Assembly (NCBI GenBank): GCA_933228895.1
Contig: OW121854.1
Span: 93,052,609-93,116,608 of the forward strand
Direction: 5' to 3'
DNA: 64,000 nt
From: Platycnemis pennipes
Lineage: Eukaryota; Arthropoda; Insecta; Odonata; Platycnemididae
The notes under the pieces were generated by a model, which worked only from the letters and a program-made list of their open reading frames with translations, did no database searches and had not been told where the DNA came from. Below are positions 12,310-23,760 of this stretch, in pieces. Position numbers and translations under genes: made by a program. Numbering within the stretch: position 1 is the stretch's first letter; every line of letters begins with the position of its first letter.

Positions 12310-12932
12310 CCAAAGACTGAAGGTAAAGCTAGCAATCTACGATTATTTTATTCAAGAATTTCCTATGGCATAGTGTTATGGGGACTGCCCTCTCATCTTC
12401 ACAGTGTTTTCAAGGTACAAAAAAAGATGGTGAGAGTGATGTGCAACCAAAATTATTATGCTCACTGTTCACCTCTCTTCAAAAAATTAAAAATGTTAAC
12501 TGTTCCATGTGTCTATATTTATCATTCTGTAGTCCATGTAAAACAAAATAGTGCTGATTTTGAATTGAGCTGTGGGGTCCATAAGTATGATACAAGACAG
12601 TGTAAAAACTTACACGTTAGATCATCTAGGTTAGCAATTGCATCAAATGGCCCAAGAGCTATGTGTGTAAAATTATATAATAATTTACCACAATGTATTA
12701 AAAATGAAGAGAGGTTTCTTGTATTTAAGAATATGGTCAAAGATTATCTTACTGATAAGTGTTTAATATAGTGTCAGTGAATACCTGACGCAGAATTTTT
12801 AAGGGTATTATTTTGTAATATAGTGTATTTCCTGTACCTGCTTGACGTGTCTTATACACTTGCATGTATTATTACTGTGCATTGTGTCTTTCGGATAAAT
12901 AAAATAATACAATACAATACAATACAATACAT
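12310..12932 (+). mobile_element. 3' end of a Jockey/CR1-like non-LTR retrotransposon
   Basis: An open frame runs from about 12330 (SNLRLFYSRISYGIVLWG) to a stop at 12771. It encodes the conserved region after the reverse transcriptase: YGIVLWG, VFKVQKKMVRVM, then HKYDTRQCKN and YNNLPQCIKN before the stop. A 3' UTR of about 120 bases follows, and the element ends in AATAAAATAATACAATACAA, a run of ATACA units at about 12898-12932. Such short tandem tails are usual for these LINEs. The copy is 5'-truncated, as most LINE insertions are. Confidence 0.85.
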
Positions 12933-13339
12933 CGCAATAACTATCTGCCAATTCTACAATAAGAGGATATTGGCTTATACTGACGTTACATAAAGGGATA
13001 GCTCATGGAAAACTGAGTTAAAATATTATTCTTTAGTTGAGACCCTATCATACACCAAACGTAGCAATAGAGTACTCGAGCCTTTTCGTGTCTATACAGC
13101 CAAAATGGATTTTAATCCCACATCCTTATGGTTGGTTGGTTAGCATTTTCTACAGGGTAGATTATTTTTTTTGTGGAGTGGTTGTCTACTTGTTTAATGG
13201 CACCAAATGGCAATTGATCTTACTCTACTCTCTCCATAAAACAAGGATGAAGCTAACTGGAATTATTCATAATGAATGCAATAAACCTCCAACAGAGAGA
13301 GCCTAAGTAGATGACGTAGTCATTAAGTGAAGATATCCA

Positions 13340-13525
13340 ACAGCTAAGTTTGTTAGCATTACATAGGATGGGAGGGTAATGGGGTAGAGGAGAAATTTTA
13401 AGGAAATCAAGGAATGGTGGAGTGAAATCCAGCATTTATCTATTCTTAATGACAGTCACCAAGAAGTTCTCTGTTTAAAATCCAAGAAATTGAGTGCTGA
13501 ACCTAAGGTGCACTCCACTACAGCA
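13340..13525 (-). mobile_element. SINE fragment, antisense, old
   Basis: It shares the body of the SINE at 1682: GGATGGGAGGGTAATGGGGT, a CACCAAG block, then GTGCTGAACC and GCACTCAAGTAG. The tRNA-like head is missing. Divergence is high. Confidence 0.65.
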
Positions 13526-13547
13526 CTCAAGTAGCAGTTATTCTGGA

Positions 13548-13868
13548 AGGTGACCAACAGGTAAGATCATTTGCACCTTTTAGGATAGGAGGGTAATTGG
13601 ATAGAGGTAGAAAATTTGGAAGTAGCTGAGAAAAAATGGAGAGAAACCTGGTGTCAGAATTAACTTACTCTTAATGAAAGGCACCAAAGGGTTCACATTT
13701 TAAAAACTTCCTTGACAGATGGAGTACTGAACTCTCCACAACAAGTGTTCTATATGCATAGCAGTCAAGTGGGGACTGGTATACTGATAATCTTTGACTC
13801 TGTAGTATTTAATCCTGAACTTTTGGGATGGGAGGCCAGTACTTTAGCCACCACACCAATCTGATACC
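13548..13868 (-). mobile_element. SINE, antisense, nearly full length, old
   Basis: The layout matches the SINE at 1682 in reverse: TTTGCACCTTTTAGGATAGG, GAAACCTGGTGTCAG, CTTACTCTTAATGAAAGGCA, GATGGAGTACTGAACTC, CAAGTGGGGACTGGTAT and GGGAGGCCAGTACTTTAGCC, then CACCACACCAATCTG. The B-box region is decayed. Confidence 0.8.
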
Positions 13869-13914
13869 CATCAGCATTCACGAAGGAAATTGAATGCTAA
13901 TAAAAAATATTATC

Positions 13915-13978
13915 CTTGGCTGGTATACGAACCCAGGCCCTCAGAGTAAGAAGTCAGTACCAGCAGCCACCACAGCAA
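13915..13978 (-). mobile_element. SINE head fragment, antisense
   Basis: Only the tRNA-like part remains: CGAACCCAGGCCCTCAGAGT, then GTCAGTACCAGCAGCCACCA. It is probably a separate insertion from its neighbour. Confidence 0.6.
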
Positions 13979-14027
13979 CCTCATTATACTAGGGTCAGTT
14001 TATGGATTGAAAGTTAACCCATTGACT

Positions 14028-14312
14028 TAGTATTTTTTACTCCTTTTTTCCCATTTATTTCACTATTTTTTATGGAAATCATATTTTGTACTTATTTTTA
14101 ATCGATTAAAAAACCTTTTACATCCCTTATCATGGATATTTTGCATTCAGGGAATATTAATTAATCATTAATGACAGTACACGTGAAAAATCTGTGAATG
14201 ATAAAAACAATGTACTAACTAAATAAATTGAGGCACCCGGTGATTCGCCGTCTCTTTAACCGAAGGCCGAGTCAGACCAGCCGGCGAATCGCCGTCTCTT
14301 TAAGCCAATGGG
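14028..14312. mobile_element. TTAA-flanked piggyBac-type MITE
   Basis: TTAA lies at 14024-14027 and 14313-14316. The ends are CCCATTGACTTAG on the left and, reverse-complemented, CCCATTGGCTTAA on the right. Near the right end, GATTCGCCGTCTCTTTAA and GAATCGCCGTCTCTTTAA form a direct repeat, and the second includes the near-palindrome GGCGAATCGCC. Length is about 285 bp with no coding capacity. Confidence 0.75.
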
Positions 14313-14384
14313 TTAAGTCAACCATACAAGTTCAAATGAATATCAATTTTCCATGACTCTACATGAAGAGTATCCGACTGACAA

Positions 14385-14457
14385 ATATTTACCAAAGCTG
14401 AGATTTGAACCTGGACCCTTGGAATGGGAAGTTGCAACACCAGCCCAAACCAAGCTA
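14385..14457 (-). mobile_element. SINE head fragment, antisense
   Basis: It consists of GATTTGAACCTGGACCCTTG (degenerate B box in reverse), then GGGAAGTTGCAACACCAGCC. Only the tRNA-like head remains. Confidence 0.6.
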
Positions 14458-15028
14458 TCCATCATTCTAAGATAGTCACTCTTGACTTTCCGTAGTCACA
14501 ACGTTGAATTGCACCGAGCTTGTCATTCCGCAGTATGGAGACATATGCAGTAATAAGTGCATAATGTAGAGCAACAAAATGCAAATAAAATTTCCCAATT
14601 GAATGAACAAATGCATGGGTAATGGTCACTGGTCTATTTTCATGCATTATATCATTTATCTACACAATGACCACTAAATGCCTCATGTCAAACAGCCTTC
14701 AAATACTGGTTAGGATTGATGAACTCTTCTCGGGCTCTACACTGGGTGAGTGAATGTAGAGCTCGAGAAGAGTTCATCAATGCAATTCGGCGGGAAAGCG
14801 TGAAATCTTACTGGTTAGGACTTTCAATATTTTGTGGAAGCAGCAATGAAGTTTCAATACTGAACCCATTATCATTATCCTTTCCCTTAAACTTGCACTT
14901 CAGAATCATCGCAAGCCATTAATCTGCCTGGAGAATAGGATTCTGGGGTTCCATCTATTGAGCCCAGGGTCTCGTCCTGGCAATTGTTATGTGTTTTCTA
15001 TTTATATATTACACAGATTGAAAGGAAA

Positions 15029-15312
15029 TTAACTCTGTCGTTCCACATAAATTAAAAAAAAAATGACCTGGGTTTTTACATTCACGTCATCATCAGGTGA
15101 AAACTCTACAGAATAAGTCGTATATGTATTGCACTCGAGTAGGGGTGCGACAGGGCTCAGGGGGGAGGTGGGGTTAAGGAAGGGCAAGGGATGGGTTGGG
15201 TGAATGCAACGTTTGGAGGTGTGTCATTGAGGAATTGAAAGCAGTGGGGTGGAAAGGGGGGGGAGGACCCAGGGTCATTTTTTAATGAATTTACGTGGAA
15301 CGACAAAGTTAA
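15029..15312. mobile_element. Fold-back element with decayed hammerhead-like core
   Basis: Left TTAACTCTGTCGTTCCAC and right GTGGAACGACAAAGTTAA are inverted copies, with AAAATGACCTGGG and CCCAGGGTCATTTT as inner arms. Near the left arm, read on the minus strand, there is CACCTGATGATGACG. This is the same CUGAUGA box as in the element at 3179, but the GAAA box has become AAAA. The interior is G-rich and non-coding. TTAA at both ends may be coincidence or a target duplication. Confidence 0.6.
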
Positions 15313-15384
15313 GTTTTTCAATCATGAATAGGTTCCATAAAGTTACGCCTGAAACCACCAGTTATAATCGACTGCTTGGAGGTT

Positions 15385-15525
15385 AGTAATAAGTCAGTAC
15401 TCCGTCCATAAGGACATTAAACAGTGGATTCCAAGGATTCTTTTGTAAAGAGTACTCTAATGTCCACACCAGGTTTCTCTCCACATATGCTTTATTCCCT
15501 AAAAAACGGATAACTAGAGTTGCCA
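15385..15525 (+). mobile_element. SINE fragment, sense
   Basis: It carries the middle of the SINE at 1682 in the same orientation: AGTCAGTACTCCGTCCATAA, then GTAAAGAGTACTCTAATGTC, ACCAGGTTTCTCTCCA and TTTATTCCCTAAAAAAC. Head and tail are missing. Confidence 0.65.
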
Positions 15526-16059
15526 TAAAAGCAATGTTGCTGCTAAATTTAGTAACTTTTAGCAAAAGTTAGCAATATTTTTTAAGAGTTAAAAACTTGT
15601 TGGGACTAATTGCTAAATATAGCTTCTTATTATTATTTAGCTTCTACTAAAAGAACTTTTAGAAACAGAAATTGTTAAACAATATGTCATTTTTTTTAAA
15701 TCTAGGCATAAACAGAGAGTGGACAAATTATCTCTTAGTATTTTTTTAATTAGGGTAGAGAAATTTATTATAACATAGAATCAGTTATTAGAAATGAATT
15801 TATAATGGACAATTTAAAATAGGTACCTTATAAACTAACAAAAAAATAAAGATGTTTTATTGCATTGGTATAGGAGCGGTTTAATGTTTTATACATAATA
15901 ACCTCCTTGTTAGGATAGAATAAACTTTACTAAATTAGAAAAAATATTACTGTCAAATAAGTGCAAATAGATATTGCAGCAGTTTTTTATGCACCTGGAC
16001 AACTTTCTAGCAATTTTATGTCAACTTTTAAAGGTGGATTTAACAAAAAAAGTAGTTTA

Positions 16060-16348
16060 AAGTGGCAACCTTGGGGATATATAGGTATAGGGATCGGAGG
16101 ATAGCTGGAGGGAAACCTGGTGTTGCCATGAGTCGGCTCTTTATGAAGAGTGTCAAGGGGTCCAATGTGTCACGTACCACCCGATGGACAAGGTACCTCA
16201 AAGTGTCCTCGGCATGATACTCCATTAAGTAGGTACCAGTACCTATACTACGAACAAATCTGTCTCTTGCGGGATTCGAACCCATGCTCTCAGAATAAAA
16301 TTCCGGGACTCTAGCCAACACACAAACACGAACCCCATTTTTATCTAG
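16060..16348 (-). mobile_element. SINE, antisense
   Basis: GGGATCGGAGGATAGCTGG, GAAACCTGGTGTTGCCATGA, a GTGTCAAGGGGTCCA block, the reversed B box GGGATTCGAACCCATGCTCT, then GGACTCTAGCCAACAC. The B box is close to canonical. It overlaps a chance open frame. Confidence 0.75.
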
Positions 16349-16369
16349 TCTTTGCCGCAATTAAAGGCG

Positions 16370-16645
16370 TCCTAGACCGGAAGGAGAGGTGTAAGGGAAG
16401 AGAATGGAAAACAGGATGGGGGAGGGAAACCCGGTGTCAGCATTAGATTACTCTAAATGAAAGGTGCCTAGGGACCCACAGTTTTACATCGTATCCCACA
16501 GAAGAGAAGACTGAACTCGAATTCTTCGCACAAAACACTCTAGTGTGGGCAGGTTTACTACTGAAAACATCAGCCGCAGCCGGAATTTGAACCCGGCCCC
16601 TCGAGAGCAGTACTCTACACACTACACCTACCCGACCACCCTGAC
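16370..16645 (-). mobile_element. SINE, antisense
   Basis: GAAACCCGGTGTCAGCATTA, ACTCTAAATGAAAGGTGCCT, the reversed B box GAATTTGAACCCGGCCCCTC and GCAGTACTCTACACACTACA. It lies directly after the previous copy and before the next, forming a tandem pile of insertions. Confidence 0.75.
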
Positions 16646-16659
16646 ATTTTCTGTTTCGT

Positions 16660-16985
16660 TTGAGGTTTTAAAGCCAGAATTTGAACATCTTGGCGCTTCA
16701 GACCAGGAGGGAATGTGCAAGGAAAAGGAATGGAAGGGTATGGAGGAAGAAACCCGGCGTCGTCATAAGCCTGCGCCAAGGGGACCACGGCTTACCACCC
16801 TATTCGACGGACGGGGTATTGAACTCGAGTGCTCTCTATTAAGGACTCACGAAGTGGTAAGTTTGGCAATGAAACATATTTTGGAATGCTCTCCACTTGA
16901 CTACGAAGTGGGCATTCCAATGAAATATATACAGGTAGTCGAACCTAGACCCTAAGGGTAAAATGCCAATACTTTGGAATGATCG
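16660..16985 (-). mobile_element. SINE, antisense, third copy of the pile
   Basis: GAAACCCGGCGTCGTCATAA, CCAAGGGGACCACGGCTTAC and GACGGACGGGGTATTGAACT match the body. The reversed B box is decayed (TAGTCGAACCTAGACCCTAA). An open frame across it is a by-product of the SINE, not a gene. Confidence 0.7.
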
Positions 16986-17549
16986 ATGTTAGATGAATCA
17001 CTTTAGTGCGAGAAAGGGGCGGCAAATTTGACCTTCTGTATTCTAAGTTACACTGAAGCGTAACTTCATCGAACATCAGATATGCACTTTAAATCAAAGA
17101 TAAAGACGCTCAAACGTTTTTTTTATTTATACGCAAGGTTAACGTATGAACAGATAATTTAATAATGGAAACCAGCATGTGGAGCAATAACCCGTGGGTA
17201 ATTGATTAATTGGCTATGACAATGTAGCATATGATTTACGGTTACTCTTATATGCATAATTCGAAGCCATTTTCATGCGGATTATAGAAATTGATAATGA
17301 TAGCTCACGAATGCCTTTCCGCCGAATGTAATTAATTGGTTAATGGCTTAATGGGTTAACCCAGCTCCATGGGAACGCGTGTTTAAACAATCAACTCAAA
17401 CAAATCATTTTCAGCGACGACAAAAAGAGGATTGTTCTCAAATTGTGACGATTGAAAACCTGAAGCCAAAGGTGGCATTGTAAAGGAATCGTTATTAGCA
17501 ATAGTGCTCTTTCTCTATACATCTGTTTTTCCATAAGCATTTCTACAGC
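16986..17549 (+). other. Upstream region of the HMG-box gene's first coding exon
   Basis: AT-rich, not CpG-rich, and without a clear TATA box or initiator that I can support. If 17550 is the true translation start, the 5' UTR and promoter of the full-length HMG form lie here or further upstream. A pyrimidine stretch ending TTTCTACAG just before 17549 would also serve as a splice acceptor, so the transcription start could be more distant. Confidence 0.35.
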
Positions 17550-17589
17550 ATGGAAGTGTATTCAAGATCTCATCGGAATGATAATGCGT
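17550..17589 (+). CDS. Candidate first coding exon of the HMG-box transcription factor
   Basis: An ATG at 17550 opens 13 codons (MEVYSRSHRNDNA) and runs into a strong donor, GCGT|GTAAGTACC, in phase 1. The next usable acceptor, AACCAACAG|CC at 19253-19254, is in the matching phase and would complete a Ser codon, then continue TSAGHSLQGRSR into the HMG box. The join is therefore consistent in frame and both splice sites are good. However, the exon is short and rests only on splice logic. Transcript data could show a different first exon. Confidence 0.5.
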
Positions 17590-19254
17590 GTAAGTACCTT
17601 CAATTCTCCGTGAAATACCAGGTTAAAATGGCATACTTTTGTATATTTCGTAATTTCATTGTAGTAATTAATATTGTTAATGTTTATCATTAAATTATCC
17701 GTTTTGATAGGCTAATATAAGTGATAGTCAGTACCAAATTTCATTTGTTTCAGAAAATAATAACTTGAAAGATTTAGAGGTGTATCATCATATTTTACGA
17801 CAACGCAGCCGACAGTAATAACATAGGACACCTGTTAAATACGTTAAAAATGTCAATTTTTTCTTCCACATTCGCGAAAATTTTAAGAGGAAACATAAAA
17901 AGACGTCAACATAGTACATTAACCTCAGTCAAGCGCTGAACTATCCATGGCATCAACGCAAATAGTAACGGCATCCGGTATCCAGTAGGAAGCTTTGTAT
18001 ACGTAACCACAAGAAAAGTGATCTTAGCCAGATGTTCTTCACCTTATTTAGATTTATAATTACTAAATATCAATTAAACTTTGATAAATCGCGACGTGAA
18101 CAAAACTGGCGAATGTGATTCAAACTTAAAATATATAAGTATGCTTGTGTATTTTAAGCCCAATATGACAAACATTTTAGAGTATAGCTTTCGAGTACTA
18201 CGAGTTCCTATTTGAAGTATAAAGCACTGTGCATTGTAGAGCGAGAATCCGTGAACCAAGGAAATATAAAGCTCCTCATTACTGTGAACGCTTGTAAAAA
18301 TTTTTTTTTAATGATTATCCCTCCATGTTGCAGGCTATGCATAGAGAGGCGAACACATCTTTTAATAACCACGACCTAAAGTATAAAAAATGTTCGCATC
18401 TAGATTCATGTTCAAAATTACATACGCAACTGAAAATTTATTACAATATTCTAGGGCACTCCATTTACGCTAGATAATGGTAATTAAAAATGGCGCTAAA
18501 AGAAAGTCAATAACCGCCATGTACTCAAAATTACTGTTTCCTGCCCTGGCAACAGCTCTCTTTCACTGATTAGAAGTAAATCGGGTTTCCTCCCTTAGCT
18601 TATATTTACCGTCAATTGTTTTCAATTACCACGACCATCGCAAGTATTTCTCAAAATTGGAATATTTATGGATAGTCCTCACCCCTCATTCGCCTAGCAT
18701 AATATTTAACCTTACTCCAAGACCATACCACGTTTCCTACATTTAAAGCCCGGTTATATAATGTTTGCTTAAATATTTTCGAAGGTTAACAACAACTAAA
18801 GTTGCGTTTTTTTTCAGCCAACGTTCACGTCAACTAATCGTTTATTTGATGTCCTTTATTTGTAACTAGAAGTTTCTACAACCGCCCACGAAACTTAGCA
18901 TTTATGTGGAATGGTTTTTAACGTTAACGAGACACGAAATTGGGCTTAAATCTTCATAATTTTATGCCATATGCATTCCATTCAGAACAATTTTTCTTCT
19001 TCTTTATGTTCCGCACCTACGTAAAATTCTCCACCCTTCTACTATAATATTCAATATTCCTTTACGTCCCAAAACTTCCCCTATCCCCTCTTGTCTTCAA
19101 ATTCCTCCAGATAAATTCCTTTATCTCCAGCCATCCTCAATACTACCTCAAACATCTCCATCTCCTAAATTTTCCTTAACCATATCTTAAAAAATCTGCA
19201 ATTACGATTCTCGCGAATTTCACTAAATTGTTCATCTCTCGTCTTAACCAACAG

Positions 19255-19408
19255 CCACATCGGCAGGACATAGTCTGCAGGGGCGAAGCAGGGTCACTCC
19301 TCAAAAGATCCCAAGGCCTCCCAACGCATTCATGATCTTTGCTAACGAATGGCGGAAGAAACTGGCTATGCAGAACCCCAGGGAGAGCAACAAGGAAATA
19401 AGTGTGAG
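19255..19408 (+). CDS. HMG-box exon 1: N-terminal half of the DNA-binding domain
   Basis: The acceptor TCTTAACCAACAG precedes 19255; an alternative acceptor GTCTGCAG at 19280 keeps the same frame. The donor GTGAG|GTAAGACC is at 19409. It encodes VTPQKIPRPPNAFMIFANEW followed by RKKLAMQNPRESNKEISVR. RPPNAFMIF is the HMG-box signature (RPMNAFMVW in SOX proteins, RPPNAF in fungal MATA-type boxes); NP...SNKEISVR is the next conserved block before the LG..W helix. The Phe-Met wedge residues that enter the DNA minor groove are present. The exon ends in phase 2 and joins 26861 in frame. The HMG box binds and bends DNA in the nucleus. Confidence 0.93.
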
Positions 19409-22364
19409 GTAAGACCACCAGTACTCATATTTTGAACTATGTCGAGTGCAACTTGAATAGATAATTAATGGAAGTGATTTCTGAAATTGAAATTAAAGGC
19501 TCGTACGATGTAGAACATATGTTAAATTTCGTTGCTCCCATTGCAGAACATATGAGTTAAAAGCAGGTAATACTCTCACTGACGGGTAAGATTTGAATTT
19601 GAAATATCAATCCGCAACCCCGACTGTCCATAATTTATACGAATTTAAAATGTTGGCTCATCACGGATACTTATGAATTAAAATGTTATCAAACGTAGTA
19701 ATGCTTAGGGTCAATTTTTTTAACCGTAGAGTATTTTTAAAGCACAACAAACCAATTTTATAAATTAAGTGATAATAAGTACTCACGTGGCGCCGCGGCG
19801 GTGTCTTGGGTCTCTTCTTATTAAGCAATCCAAAGGGTAAGATCACTCTTCTTTTGTCACTGCAAATAAACATTTTGCCCATTGTAGTTACTGATTGCCC
19901 ATGGATGAAGGTAATTAAATATTACCTTAAAATTCACTTAAACTAAAAGCAATGTAAAGCAACCAGAAGGAGATATTACGCAAGCCATGAGGTGCCTAAA
20001 TAAGATACCAGGGTGATTGGTTCAAGTTGGGGGTAAAGGTAAAAGTACGCTACGATAAGAAAATTTTCCTCGAGTCGTACGACGAGGAATTCATCTCTCG
20101 GAGGAAAACACGAATGCGAATGAGCGAAGACGAGAAAATTAACCACGAAAAAAATTAATTTGCCCGGAAATTCAGATTCGAACCCCGATTAATTACACAT
20201 TTTCGAGGTCAATTTCCTACAATATTGAGCGCGGGACAAAATACAACCTTGAGAATTCATATTTCCTATTCTACCGCTTGGCAAGGAGAGTGATTGAACA
20301 ATAAATTGATAGTAAAAATTATAAGGGCACTGCGGCAATGCTATTGATTCCCAAACTCCGCTCACCAGCACTCAATGAATTCCCTTTTTCCAGCTCTCTT
20401 CGATAAGTTGTTAAGTTCACACGATATAATTCGCGACAGATATCGCCGAAGAATAGCAGATTTCTATCGATAAAACTGATGAGAAGGCTGGAACAGGAGG
20501 GTAAATAATAACGGCCAATAAATGAACGCAATATAATAAAAAAACTTTACAATTTAGGCACTTGTAAAATGATTAAGACTAGCATTAGTAAAAATTGATG
20601 TGCATCACAAGAAACTACATTACTGACCTTTCTTGTATTGCACTTGAACAAAATTTCATTAAGGTAAATGCCGAGCGATTAAATACCTTAAATCGTCAGA
20701 TTCCAGGACACGCGTAAGGGTGTACTTCCCAACTTAAGACATTAACTTCTTCAATTAGGGTCAAAAGTCACTTGAGCACTTGCGGTAACCGATGTTAATG
20801 CGCTAAAATACTGTTTCGTGATAATAAGAGGAAATAGACAATATAAATGAAGACGACAATGTCGACCGTTTTGGTTACTGTTAATTTTATTATTGCCAAA
20901 ATATTGTTAGTAGAATTATCTATAAATTTTACAGGAATTGAAAAGTTTTTCTATGATTCACGAATTTATATTGCATAAGGAAACTAGTGGATAATACTTT
21001 AATATGAAATATTCACACGTATAAGTAATTGCCCCAATCGTCTCAATAAAATCAATTCGCTCACGTCAATTTCGATTGTTTGAATCCTACGCTTTCTCTT
21101 GCGACCATTTCGAGTGTTTTTTTATTAGTTCTCTTGCGCACATTACTGCGCGGAAACTTTCTCATGTAAGTCAACGGAACCTTCTTGTAAGTAGATGGAT
21201 ATCTTGAATTGACCATATGAATGCGAAAGAAGGAAAAATTTTCTAAAATAAAATTGGATTTTGATTAAAATAACTTGGTAAGATAAGTTTGTCATAATTA
21301 ATTCCGAGGGAAAAATACGTTTCTCTCATACAAGATACCAAGTTTGGCATCTCGGAGATGAAAATTATCCCAAAATTATTTACGAGGAAGAATGTTTTGT
21401 ATTATTAATACGATACCACAGAGTATGCGTTGCATAAAAGTACTATAAGCATGCCGTAAATTTCGATAGCAATGGCATTACACAAGGATCAGTAAAACGT
21501 GTCGAGTGTATGAAAACAGCTTGCAAGTATTCACGGACAGACGCGGGCCTTCCATAAACGGAACCTGTGCATTGCGCAGGACTTGAACCTAAGGCTGGAA
21601 AGTTAACGGTAACTTTAGTCATCCCAAGAAGCGATTGAAGCGACTATTTTGAACGTCATCTCGATTGATTCCAAAACTTGCTGTGTATCTAAAACAATAT
21701 TACCCGCGTAAGAAAGGCCATTTCTACTAAAAATTCAAAGCTTAAAATGATAGGCTGACTCCATGAACAGGGCTATATACAATGTTAATGTTTATTTATT
21801 TAGCAGAAACAATTCAATTTCCATGCAAATTACGAAATTATAGTTATTTCATACGCACACAGAAATTCACAGATTTGCCGTACACTTCCATGAACAACTC
21901 TTTTGCAATAAGAATTTAGTTATTCAAATTAAAATAAAATTTATTTTAATCAAATGAATTATCTACAATCCCTTCATTCCATTGATATTCATCTAATGTT
22001 AGAAAATTGGGTGGGAAATCCGAAATTAACGTTTGCTACAAACGTATTTTTCTGCATAATCCTATTGGTGGCCGGGGTCAATACGTACCAAAAATTTTTA
22101 ACGTAAAAAAATATTTACGGTATCATGTAGCATCAAAATGACAGAAGGTTCAAAAGTTGTCAGATCACTCCCATGTTTTGATGTCTAGCTCCTTGTTCAA
22201 TTCTTCCCTTGCAGCAGCTTGTTCAATCGGAATTACAAGTTGGGCTGCGAAGTTCGCTAATTATGCAAAACTTTTGCGGATTAAGCAAGAAACTTCGCCA
22301 TGATAATGTGGCCCTGAAAGGCCTCCCAACTAACAATTTTTCTTTCTTATGGTTTCGATCTATA
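19409..22364 (+). other. Large intron of the HMG-box gene, left part
   Basis: No further plus-strand exon was found. The base composition is slightly less AT-rich than the flanks. Nothing repeated stands out before the SINE at 22365. Confidence 0.5.
19787..19882 (-). CDS. Possible antisense first exon, 32 codons, unrecognised
   Basis: On the minus strand an ATG in good context (ACAATGGGC) opens MGKMFICSDKRRVILPFGLL and NKKRPKTPPRRH, then meets a near-perfect donor CCAC|GTGAGTAC in phase 0. The peptide is basic. No downstream minus-strand exon could be paired with it. It lies in the first large intron of the HMG gene. It may be chance. Confidence 0.2.
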
Positions 22365-22556
22365 TCCCCCTAACGAAAGGCACCAAAGAGTCCATGGTTT
22401 AACGTCCTATCCGACAGGCGGAGTACTGACATTGAAGTGCTCACCAAGCAGCGCTCAAGTAGGTGACCGGTATATTGAAAACAATGAAAAATCTCTACCA
22501 CTTCCGGGATTCGAACCCTCGGAATGGGAATATACTCCAGCCACCACACCAACCCC
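22365..22556 (-). mobile_element. SINE, antisense, 3'-truncated
   Basis: CTAACGAAAGGCACCAAAGA, CCGACAGGCGGAGTACTGAC, GGGATTCGAACCCTCGGAAT and CCAGCCACCACACCAACCCC match the SINE at 1682 in reverse. Its tRNA-like head is well kept. Confidence 0.8.
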
Positions 22557-22644
22557 TATCAACAAATTAATTCCGCTAAACGGAGGGACAAATTACCGAA
22601 ATATTCTTCGACGAGATGTGAGCAGAAATATTGTCTACAGTTGG

Positions 22645-22772
22645 CCTGGGTGATCAAGTTGGTAGAACGCCTGCTTGGTGATTAAGGTTGCATCCCATCT
22701 CGGGCGCAAATGTTGTGTTTACCTTAGGATTAAAAACTTGGGTTGGTCGGTGCGATATAATCTTAGCCATGA
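22645..22772 (+). mobile_element. Second SINE family (tRNA-like head), copy 1
   Basis: CAAGTTGGTAGAACGCCTGC and GGTTGCATCCC resemble the A and B boxes of a tRNA. They are followed by ATGTTGTGTTTACCTTAGGA and GTTGGTCGGTGCGATATAAT. The second half is shared with 38055-38165, so this is a dispersed family distinct from the one at 1682. Confidence 0.6.
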
Positions 22773-23084
22773 AATTACCTGAAACCCCATGTCTATTCAT
22801 ATATAAACGCAGCGTGTAAGAGGTAGTTTTTGCTAAGAGAAATTTTATTAGCGCTATCAAGAATGTCGATTTCCTCTCCATTTCCCTTTTTGCCCACACA
22901 CAGACCGAAAAATTAGATCTGGGTCATTAATAATCAAATTTTCTTTTAGTATGAACCAATGCACCTCAGTTAAAAAACATCTTTACCACATTCAATTTTA
23001 TTTCCATAAAAATTAGCCATAGACTTTTGTTCAACCCGAAGGTTGATTGTTGATAGGTGAAGGTAGATTTTACGCCGTACTGAG

Positions 23085-23325
23085 CCATTGGCGTGTGAAA
23101 TTCACACATTCAGGGTCAGTTAGGAGGCCACTTCCTTTCCTTCCAGTTAGCCACTTCCTTTCCTTGGGTCACCTGCGATTTCCTACGAAAGTTCTGACAC
23201 ACGGAAAATCGGATTGCGAGGATTTTAGGTGGGGGTGTCCAGAATGCCCTTCTGCCTGGGATTTGAAACCGGGACCCTCCGGGTTGCTCAGCGCTCTACC
23301 CACTAGGCCACCGCGACCCCTTGTG
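23085..23325 (-). mobile_element. Third tRNA-derived SINE type, antisense
   Basis: Read on the minus strand it begins GGGGTCGCGGTGGCCTAGTG and GGTAGAGCGCTGAGC (A-box-like), then GGTCCCGGTTTCAAATCCC (B-box-like). The body, with duplicated CCACTTCCTTTCCTT units at 23131-23165, differs from the other two families. An open frame across it is incidental. Confidence 0.65.
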
Positions 23326-23538
23326 CATAGAAAAAAGATAACTTTTCCCGTGATTTTTTTTGCGGTAACTATAAATTAAAAATAAAACAATGTGTAGGAT
23401 CCCTGGACATTTCTGAGGCATAACCTGAAATTTAACCACAAGAATTCACCTCATAATTTTCATCCGTAACTCCAGTTCTTTACCAAATACTTCGATTATT
23501 TCATAAAATGTAAACAAATTATTTATAATAAAACAAAT

Positions 23539-23760
23539 ATGTATGATCTACCATTGATTAACCACCGACAAAAACTCGTTAAAATCTCACTCCAAGCATT
23601 TCTCACTCCAACCGAGATTGAGCTTCTCTGCGTAGAGAAGAGGTCAGGCTGTCAAGATAGAGCTTTTCACGAGGAAACCCTATCAACGCTCATAAGGGAC
23701 CTAGGGTTCGACGACAAGCAGGAGATTTTATTAGCCAATCGATTTGAATTTTTAAGATGA
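23539..23760 (+). CDS. Short open frame, 73 codons, unrecognised
   Basis: ATG at 23539 to TGA at 23758-23760, in the large intron of the HMG gene. The sequence (for example LTPTEIELLCVEKRSGCQDR, TLIRDLGFDDKQEILLANRF) has a balanced, protein-like composition with charged and hydrophobic residues alternating. I recognise no family, see no promoter, and the 5' splice context is weak. It may be a relic of a mobile element or chance. Confidence 0.2.
   Translation: MYDLPLINHRQKLVKISLQAFLTPTEIELLCVEKRSGCQDRAFHEETLSTLIRDLGFDDKQEILLANRFEFLR

Noticed and set aside
16040..16955. Open frames of 106 and 136 codons
   Set aside because: They run across antisense SINE copies, including the B-box region.
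19176..19418. Minus-strand 80-codon open frame
   Set aside because: It is the reverse of the HMG-box exon, whose plus-strand translation is clearly conserved.
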